Source: Streptomyces sp. YPW6 (GTDB lineage: Bacteria; Actinomycetota; Actinomycetes; Streptomycetales; Streptomycetaceae). Taken from it: DNA of 64,000 bases. How positions within the stretch are numbered: the stretch's first letter is position 1; every line of letters begins with the position of its first letter. The stretch lies in NCBI RefSeq assembly GCF_018866325.1, contig NZ_CP076457.1:496001-560000 (forward strand). The letters run 5' to 3'. The position numbers and the translations under genes were made by a program. A model generated the notes under the pieces. It was not told the DNA's origin, ran no database searches, and saw nothing but the letters and a program-made list of their open reading frames with translations. Positions 53,833 to 61,300 of this stretch are shown here, one piece after another.

Positions 53833-54888
53833 TCAGAGTTCGACGAGCACCTTGCCGCGGTTGGCCGCCCGGTCGCCGTAGAGGCTGCCGTAGGCGGCGG
53901 GGATGGCGTCGAAGCCCTGGTGCAGGGTGTGGTCGCAGACCACCTCGCCGCGCCGGACCCGGCCGCCCAGCTCGGTGTGGAGGTCCTGCCAGTTGCGCTC
54001 GGTGAACCACTCCAGCGAGAAGATGCCGCGGACCGTGGCGCGCGGGAACATCAGATAGGGCAGGAGGCGGGGTCCGGTGCCGTCGTTGCCGACCTGGGTC
54101 GCCCACTGCCAGCACACCGCGACCTGGCTGCCGACGTTCAGCATGGGGAACACCGCGTCGGTGACCGTGCCGCCGAGGTTGTCGAAGTACCGGTCGACGC
54201 CGTCGGGAGCCGCCCGCGCGAGTGCCTCGCGCACGGTGTCCGCGCCGTCCCCGTGACGGTAGACGATCACCGCGTCGAAGCCGAGTCCGGTGAGGTAGTC
54301 CGCCTTCTCCGGGGACGAGGTGGTACCGATGACCCGGGCTCCGGCCAGCGCCGCGAGCTGGCCGACGAGGGCGCCCACCGCACCGGAGGCTCCGCTGACC
54401 ACGAGCGTCTCGCCGGGGCTGACCGTCATGTACTTGGAGAGCGTGCCCCACGCGGTCATGCCGGGGCCGCCCATCACGCTGAGCGCGGTCGACAGCGGCA
54501 GGGCGTCGTCGTACCACCGGGGGTCCAGCCTGCGGTACGCCGGGAAGACCATGGGGAACGTGCCGGTCTGCCACAGCTCCTCAGCGCCGGTCGAGACGAG
54601 GTGCGTGCGCCAGCCGCCGAAGCCCTGGACGAGGTCGCCGACGCGGTGGGCGGCGCGCGGTCCGGCCTCCACCACCTCCATGATCGAGTCGGCTCCCATG
54701 TGCCGGCCGATGGGGGTGTCCAGGGCGATGCCCTGGAGGTAGGGGTCGACGGAGACGAACAGGGTGCGCAGCAGCATCTCGTCCGGGGCCAGCGTGACGT
54801 CGACGTGCTCCACGACCTTCTCGTAGACGCGGTCCACGTCGGGGACGCCCTCCATGTGCGCGCGGACCACCCACTTCGCGATCTTCAT
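53833..54888 (-). CDS. ftdE: MDR-type NADPH-dependent oxidoreductase of the PTM cluster
   Basis: A 351-residue zinc-independent medium-chain reductase related to prostaglandin reductase/NADPH-dependent alkenal reductase: SVDPYLQG near the N-terminus, NADPH loop VSGASGAVGALVGQLAALAGARVIGT, and YFDNLGGTVTDAVFPMLN. In known PTM pathways the alcohol-dehydrogenase-like enzyme closes the inner ring by reductive cyclisation (family knowledge). ATG 54888 overlaps the stop of the flavoenzyme gene by 4 bp. Confidence 0.88.
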   Translation of the reverse strand: MKIAKWVVRAHMEGVPDVDRVYEKVVEHVDVTLAPDEMLLRTLFVSVDPYLQGIALDTPIGRHMGADSIMEVVEAGPRAAHRVGDLVQGFGGWRTHLVSTGAEELWQTGTFPMVFPAYRRLDPRWYDDALPLSTALSVMGGPGMTAWGTLSKYMTVSPGETLVVSGASGAVGALVGQLAALAGARVIGTTSSPEKADYLTGLGFDAVIVYRHGDGADTVREALARAAPDGVDRYFDNLGGTVTDAVFPMLNVGSQVAVCWQWATQVGNDGTGPRLLPYLMFPRATVRGIFSLEWFTERNWQDLHTELGGRVRRGEVVCDHTLHQGFDAIPAAYGSLYGDRAANRGKVLVEL

Positions 54889-56585
54889 GGCTTCCTCTCC
54901 GTCGGTGCGGCGGGCCGGACGGGTACGGGGATCACCCGGTGGGTCGGCGGCGGTGCGGTGCGGTCGACCGACGCGGTGAAGGGTCTGCCGTCGTCGCGGC
55001 AGACGAACTGCATGACGTGACGTCCGGCGGCGGCGGCGCGGATGAGGCCGCCGGTGGTGGCCCAGACGCCGGACTGGTAGAAGTCGCGCAGCCCGGGGAG
55101 GCCGGGCCCGTGCTTCTTGATCAGCTCTTCGAGCTTCTCCCCGCTCTCCACGAAGGGCTGCCAGCCGAGCACGGTCCCGTCGTAGTTGCCGGTGTAGCGG
55201 ACCTGCGTGAGGGGGCTGGAGACGTCCCGGACGACGATCGCGTCCCGCAGGCCGGGGTGGCGCTGCTCCAGGAAGCCGACGAGCGCCTCGCGGGCCCGGC
55301 GTTTCGCCGCGTAGTAGCCGCGCCCGTGGCGGACGGGCAGAGTGTGCAGCTCCTGGCCGCCGCGGGTGCGGGTGACCTGCTCGGGGCCCTCGTCCAGGGC
55401 GCGCCAGGGGGCGATGTCGCAGAAGTAGGTGGCGTAGACGACGGTGGTGCCGTCCGGGGACAGCTCGGGGTAGTGGCGGCTGCGGAACTGGACGTTGATG
55501 CTCGGGTGCCGGATTCCGGTCAGCTCGGCCGCCAGCGCCTCGTCGATGAGGTGCGTCGTGCAGGGGTCGCCCTCCGGGAAGGGGCGGGAGAGGCCGAGGA
55601 AGAGGGTGAAGTAGCCGGGGAAGACCATGCCGGGCTCGTGGATGGTCTCGGTGTAGAGCTTGCGGTAGTCCTCACCCAGGTAGGCGCCCTTGAGGAACTT
55701 CATCATCGTGGTGTGGCCGTCGCAGGCCGAGACGACGATGTCGGCGCGGAGTTCGCCGCCGTCGCTGAGGCGGACGCCGGCCGCCCGGTCGTCCTCGACG
55801 ATCACGGACTCGACCTTCGTGTTGTACGCGACCTCGCCGCCGAGCCGCCGGTAGCGGGCCTCGATCGACTCGGCGAGACCGAGCGAGCCGCCCTCGGGGA
55901 CGCCGGCGGAGAGGTTGGCGTGCGAGGCGAGCTGGAAGTGGAAGGGGAGGACAGGGAAGGCGGGGTGCTTCTCGTACAGGATGAAGTTGAAGGCCTCCCG
56001 CAGGAGAGGGTCCTGGAAGCGGGCCGAGAAGTCGGTCATCAGGACGGTGATCGTGGTGCGTACGGCGTTGACGTACGGCAGGAACGAGGCGAGCATCCGC
56101 CAACGCTCCCGGCGCCCCATCAGACCGACGGGCTTGAGGAAGGGGTAGACCGCCAGCGCCTTCCGGAAGCTGCGCAGTTGACCGCAGAACTTCCGTACGA
56201 GGCGGGCGTCGGCCGGCGAGATGGCGATGAGGTGGGCTTCGAGGCGGTCGGGGTCGGAGTAGAAGTGGACGGCCCGGCCGTCGGTGCCGCGCACGATGTT
56301 GAAGACGTCGAAGTGGCGGATCTCCTTGCCCTGGAGGGCGCCGAGCTCCAGCCAGATCCGGTGCATCTCGTTGCCGGGGCCGCTGCCGAGGAGCCAGCTG
56401 ACGCAGGCATCCAGGGTGAAGCCGCCGCGCTCCCAGGCGGTGCAGCAGCCGCCGGGGATCTCGTGCATCTCCAGGATGCGGGTGCGGTAGCCGTTCATCT
56501 GGGCGTAGCAGCCGGTGGAGAGACCTCCGAGCCCGGCCCCGATGATGATCATCGTCTTCCGGGGAGTGTTCCCGCGGCCCGTCAT
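54885..56585 (-). CDS. ftdD: Phytoene-desaturase-like FAD oxidoreductase of the PTM cluster (second copy)
   Basis: A 566-residue flavoprotein. FAD-binding start is IIIGAGLGGLSTGCYAQMNGY with ILEMHEIPGGCCTAWERGGF; the C-terminal YTGNYDGTVLGWQPF and GGLIRAAAAGRHV segments complete the FAD site. In PTM biosynthesis such enzymes make carbon-carbon bonds of the carbocycles from the polyene tetramate. About 40 percent similar by eye to the upstream paralogue. ATGA overlaps on both sides (with ftdC- and ftdE-type genes) show a tightly coupled operon. The frame is open to 58046, but that is shadow sequence. Confidence 0.9.
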   Translation of the reverse strand: MTGRGNTPRKTMIIIGAGLGGLSTGCYAQMNGYRTRILEMHEIPGGCCTAWERGGFTLDACVSWLLGSGPGNEMHRIWLELGALQGKEIRHFDVFNIVRGTDGRAVHFYSDPDRLEAHLIAISPADARLVRKFCGQLRSFRKALAVYPFLKPVGLMGRRERWRMLASFLPYVNAVRTTITVLMTDFSARFQDPLLREAFNFILYEKHPAFPVLPFHFQLASHANLSAGVPEGGSLGLAESIEARYRRLGGEVAYNTKVESVIVEDDRAAGVRLSDGGELRADIVVSACDGHTTMMKFLKGAYLGEDYRKLYTETIHEPGMVFPGYFTLFLGLSRPFPEGDPCTTHLIDEALAAELTGIRHPSINVQFRSRHYPELSPDGTTVVYATYFCDIAPWRALDEGPEQVTRTRGGQELHTLPVRHGRGYYAAKRRAREALVGFLEQRHPGLRDAIVVRDVSSPLTQVRYTGNYDGTVLGWQPFVESGEKLEELIKKHGPGLPGLRDFYQSGVWATTGGLIRAAAAGRHVMQFVCRDDGRPFTASVDRTAPPPTHRVIPVPVRPAAPTERKP

Positions 56586-58324
56586 GAGCCCTCGCCCTCC
56601 CGTGCCGCCCACCGGTCGAGCTGGGGCAGGTGCCCCAGCTTCCCGGGGTGCCACGGCTCGTCGCCCTTGCTCTCCCAGGCCCGGAATTCCAGGCCCAGTT
56701 CGCGGCAGAGGTACTGGACGGCGAAGCGGCCGGTGGAGGCGGCGCGGATCAGTCCGCCCATGCCGACCCACTGGCCGGCCATGGAGAAGCCGCTCAGTCC
56801 GGGCAGTCGCATCCGGTCCTTCCCGACCAGGCGCGCGGCGACGTCGTCGGCGTCGGAGAAGGCCTTCCAGGCGAGGATGGAGCCGCCGAGGTTGCCGGTG
56901 TAGCGGTGGGTCGTGGCGGGGGTGGCGACCTCGACCATCTCGATGCGGTCGGCGATGCCGGGGGTACGCCGCTCCAGGAAGTCCCGGACGAAGTCGGCGA
57001 CTTCGCGTTTGCGGCGGCGGTACTCCTTGCGGTTCCTGGTGCGCAGGTCCTTCCAGTGGGCGTAGTCGCTGAAGTAGGTGCAGTGCAGGACGGAGCAGCC
57101 GGGTGGTGCGAAGCCTCCCGAGTAGCGGGAGCGGGCCTGCACGACCAGGCTGTCCTGCAGCGCACCGGGGAGGTGGTCCGCGTCGTCCGGGCCGAGGAGG
57201 TGGGTGGTGCTGTGCGCCTCGCCGGGATCCAGGTCGCCGCGCAGACCGACGAAGGCGGAGACGACGGCGGGAAAGAGGGTGCCGGGCCGGTGGAGGAGGT
57301 CGGTGTAGAGCTTGTCGATGCGGGGGCCGGTGTACCGGCCGCCCAGCAGCCCGTAGACGGTGGTGTGCCCGTCGCAGGCGGAGACGACGTGATCGGCGAA
57401 GTACCGCTTTCCGCCGCGCAGTTCGATACCGATCGCGCGGCCGTTCTCGACCAGGATCCGTTCTGCGCGTGCCCGGTAGGTGACCGTGCCGCCCAGGCTC
57501 CGGTAGCGCTCCTCGATCGACCGGGCGAGGCCGAGCGAACCGCCCTGGGGGAAGCCCGCGTTGCCGTGGTGGGCGGCGGCCATGTTGAAGAGGTACGGCA
57601 GCAGCGGGAAACCTCCGGGATCCTGGAAGAAGATGTTGCGGAACGCCTTGCGGAGCAGCGGGTCCTCGAACCGGTCGGCGAACACGTGCATCGGCGTCGC
57701 CGCGGTCCGCCAGAACAGCCGGAAGGCGGGGAGGACCGTGCGCAGGGTGCGGGCCCGTTCCCGTACGGTCCGCAGAGCGGGCGCGGTCAGGAACGGGTAC
57801 AGCTCGATGGCGGTGAAGCGCCGCAGATCCCGTGTGAAGGCCCGGATGAGCGGGGCGTCGGCCGGTGAGATGTCCAGGAGGTGGGCCTCCAGGCGGTCGG
57901 GGTCGTTGTAGAACGTCACCGACCGGCCGTCCGCGTCCTCGACCTTGTTGAACAGCTCGAAGTTGGTGACGGACTTGCCGTCCAGCGCCCCGAGTTCGGC
58001 CCACACCTGGTGCGCGTCGTTGCCCGGGGCGGTGCCGATGAGCCATTCGATGCAGTAGTCGAAGAGGTAGCCCTCCCGCGACCAGGCGGTGCAGCAGCCG
58101 CCCGGCAGGACGTGCTTCTCGAAGACGCGGGTCCTGGCGCCGCTCATCTGGGCGTAGCAGCCGGTGGAGAGGCCCGCCACGCCGGCTCCGACGACGATGA
58201 CGCGGGGCGGAGTGCCGGGGGTGCGCTCCCTGGTCGTCCAGTCGGAGCGGTCGGGGGCGTCGCCGGGCTCCGCCGGGCCGGCCGCGCCGGTGGCCGTGGT
58301 CGTGAACGTTCCGTCATCCGTCAT
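56582..58324 (-). CDS. ftdC: Phytoene-desaturase-like FAD oxidoreductase of the PTM cluster (first copy)
   Basis: A 580-residue flavoprotein with a 38-residue polar N-terminal extension, then RVIVVGAGVAGLSTGCYAQM, VFEKHVLPGGCCTAWSREGY, and the C-terminal YTGNLGGSILAWKAF and GMGGLIRAASTGRF. It lies directly after the PKS-NRPS gene (start overlaps its end by 11 bp), the position of the enzyme that forms the first ring system in 5-5 and 5-5-6 type PTMs. Tandem paralogue of the next gene. Confidence 0.9.
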   Translation of the reverse strand: MTDDGTFTTTATGAAGPAEPGDAPDRSDWTTRERTPGTPPRVIVVGAGVAGLSTGCYAQMSGARTRVFEKHVLPGGCCTAWSREGYLFDYCIEWLIGTAPGNDAHQVWAELGALDGKSVTNFELFNKVEDADGRSVTFYNDPDRLEAHLLDISPADAPLIRAFTRDLRRFTAIELYPFLTAPALRTVRERARTLRTVLPAFRLFWRTAATPMHVFADRFEDPLLRKAFRNIFFQDPGGFPLLPYLFNMAAAHHGNAGFPQGGSLGLARSIEERYRSLGGTVTYRARAERILVENGRAIGIELRGGKRYFADHVVSACDGHTTVYGLLGGRYTGPRIDKLYTDLLHRPGTLFPAVVSAFVGLRGDLDPGEAHSTTHLLGPDDADHLPGALQDSLVVQARSRYSGGFAPPGCSVLHCTYFSDYAHWKDLRTRNRKEYRRRKREVADFVRDFLERRTPGIADRIEMVEVATPATTHRYTGNLGGSILAWKAFSDADDVAARLVGKDRMRLPGLSGFSMAGQWVGMGGLIRAASTGRFAVQYLCRELGLEFRAWESKGDEPWHPGKLGHLPQLDRWAAREGEGS

Positions 58325-61300
58325 GGGACGCCTCCCCCGCGATGACCGAGCGCACCAGGCGGGCGTTGCGGGGCAGGTGCTTGGCGTCGAGCATGTCGGC
58401 GTGGACGCCGGAGCCGCGCAGGACGGCGGTGGCGCCGGTGGAGCTGCCGTGCCAGGTGCCGTGCTCCCCCGCCGCGTAGAGGGCGGCCTTCTCCTCGTCG
58501 GTGATGACGGTGACCGTCGCGGCGACCGTGCCGGCGTTGGGGGTGCGCCCGCAGAAGGCGAGGTATTCGGCGGCGTGGGCGAGGGTCTCCCGGGTGACGG
58601 CGTCGGACCCGGTGTGTTTGCGTACGTGGTCGGCGAGTTCGGCCTCGAAGGCGGTGATGCCGGAGGCGTCCGGTTCGTAGGGGGTGAGGATGCGGCGGGA
58701 GTCGAGGATGACGACGTGGGCGACCTGCCGGCCGCGGCGCTCCAGTTCCTTGGCGGTCTCGAAGGCCAGGTTGCCGCCGAGGGAGTAGCCCAGGAGGGTG
58801 AAGGGCCCGTCGGGCCGGTCGGACTCGATCAGGTCGGCGTACCGGGCGACCTTGTCGTCGCCGGGGAGGTAGTTGAAGCCGATGACGCGGTGGTCGGGGA
58901 GCTGGGCGGCCAGGCCCCGGTAGACGAGCCCGTGGCCGCCGGCGGGCGGGAAGCAGAAGAGGGTGGCGTGCTGTCCGTCGTTGAAGGTCAGGCTGGGCAG
59001 TTCCTCGGCGCTCGCCCCGAGCAGGACGTCCTGAACGGTGGCGGCCATGCCGTGCAGGGTGGTGGCCCGGTAGAGCCTGCTGACGGGGACCCCGACGCCG
59101 AACTCGGTGCGCAGCAGGTGGAGAAGCTCGATGAGCTTGATCGAGCTGCCGCCGAGCTCGAAGAAGTCGTCCTCCAGGCCGGGCTGTTCGCACCCCAGGA
59201 GCGTCGTCCAGTGGCGGGCGACGCTCTTCTCGTACAGCGTCACGGGTTCCTCGTGCGGCCGGCCGTCCGCCTCGGGCCGCGGGGCGGGCAGGGCGGCCGT
59301 GTCGACCTTGCCGTTGGCGGTGAGCGGCAGGGCGGGCAGCTCGGTGAAGTGGGCCGGGATCATGTACGAGGGCAGGGAGCGGGCGAGGTGGCGGCGCAGC
59401 GCCCGGACGTCCAGGGCTTCGCCGGCCCGGGGTACGCAGTAGGCGCAGAGGGCCGCGTCCGCCGGGGTGTCGGTGCGCAGGATGACGACGGCACGGGCGA
59501 GCTGCGGCCACCGGGCCAGGTGCGCCTCGATCTCGCCGAGCTCGACGCGGTGGCCGCGCAGCTTGATCTGGCCGTCGGTCCGGCCGAGCAGACGGGCCCG
59601 GCCGTGCGCGTCCCAGCGGGCGATGTCGCCGGTGCGGTAGAGCCGTTCCGCGCGGGCGCCGACGGCCCGGGAGAGCGTACGGGTGACGAAGCGTTCGTCG
59701 GTCTGCCCGGGTTCCCCGGCGTAGCCGAGGGCGACGCCGTCGCCGCCGATCCAGAGTTCGCCGGGCACTCCGGGCGGCACGGGTTCGCCGTGGGCGTCGA
59801 GGATGTGGAGGGCGCTGTTCGGCAGGGGGCGGCCGATCGGGACCATCGCGCCGGGTTCCAGGTCGTCGACGGGGCCTTCGAAGTACGCGCTGTCGATGGT
59901 GGCTTCGGTGAGGCCGTAGGAGTTGACGAGGCGGGTTCCGGGCCCGCACAGCTCGGCCAGTCTGCGGTACTCGGCCACGCTCCAGGCGTCCGAGCCGACC
60001 ACCAGCAGCCGCAGGAAGTCCAGCCGCAGCCCCTCCCGCTCGCAGTGGTCCATCAGTCCCCGCACGACGGCGGGCACGAACTCGGCGCAGTCGACGCGCT
60101 CCTGGCGCATCGTGCGGTAGAGGCGGGTGGTGTCGAAGAGGAGGTCGCGGTCGGCGAGGACGAGTGTGCCGCCCGAGCACAGGGCGCGTACCAGGTCGCC
60201 GGTGAACACGTCGAAGGCGGGTTCGGCCATCTGGAGGTGCGTCGTCACGTCGGTGTCCAGCCGGTACGCCTGCCGCCATGCGGCCTGGGCGGAGGCCAGG
60301 TTGCGGTGGCTGACGCGTACGGCCTTGGGGCGGCCGGTGGAGCCGGAGGTGGTGATGACGTACGCGGGCGCGTCCGGTGCGACCGGGGCCGCCGGTCCTC
60401 GCGGGTGGGGTTCGGTGCGGGCCAGGTCGGTGAGGGTGAGCGTCGGGGCGGCGGGCACGGCCGTCGCCCCGGGCGCCCCCGGCGCCCCGGGCCCGGCGTC
60501 GTCGGCGACGAGGACCAGCTGCGCTCCCGTGGCCGATACGAGGTGGGCGAGCCGGTCGGCGGGCTGGTCGGGCCGGAGCGGGAGGTAGGCGGCGCCGGCC
60601 TTGAGCACGGCCAGCAGGGCGACGATCAGCTCGGGCGACTTGTCCAGGCGGAGGACGACGACCGAGCCTGCGCCGATCCCGAGTGTCCGCAGGCGGGCGG
60701 CGGCGTCGGTGGCTCGACGCTCCAGTTCCGCGTAGGTCAGCCGGTGTGATCCGCCGTGCGGTGAGGGTGTGGTGACGGCGACGGCCGTGGGGCGTTCGGC
60801 GGCGGTGCGGGCGATCAGCGCGTGGACGGGGGTGAACGGGTCGCCGTCCCGGTGACCGGCAGACGGCAGGGCGGGGCGGCTCCACTCCCCCACGAGCCGC
60901 TCCCGCTCCCGGTCGCCGAGCATCGCCAGCCGGGAGGCGGGCTGTTCGCCCGGTGCGCGGGTCATCCGGTCGAGGAGGCGGGTGTAGTGGGCGGCCATGC
61001 GTCGCACGGTCTCGGGGAGGAAGAGGTCGGTGTTGTACTTGAACACGCAGTGGAACCGGCCCTCCGACTCATCCTCGTAGGCCGACAGGGTTATGTCGAA
61101 CTGCCCTTCCTCCTCGGGAAGTTCGATGTACTCCAGGCGGTAGCCGTACTGCTCGGTGGCCACCTTGTGGGTGAGCAGGATGAACATGGCCTGGAAGACG
61201 GCGGAGCGGCTCGGGTCGTGCTGGAGGCCCAGTTCCTCGACGAGCAGGACGAAGGGGTACTCCTGGTTGTCCAGGCCGCCCAGCACGGTCCGCCGGACCT

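Noticed and set aside
54885..58046. 1,053-residue fused flavoprotein
   Set aside because: The N-terminal half is the wrong frame of the upstream paralogue; the true start is ATG 56585 with a 4-bp overlap.
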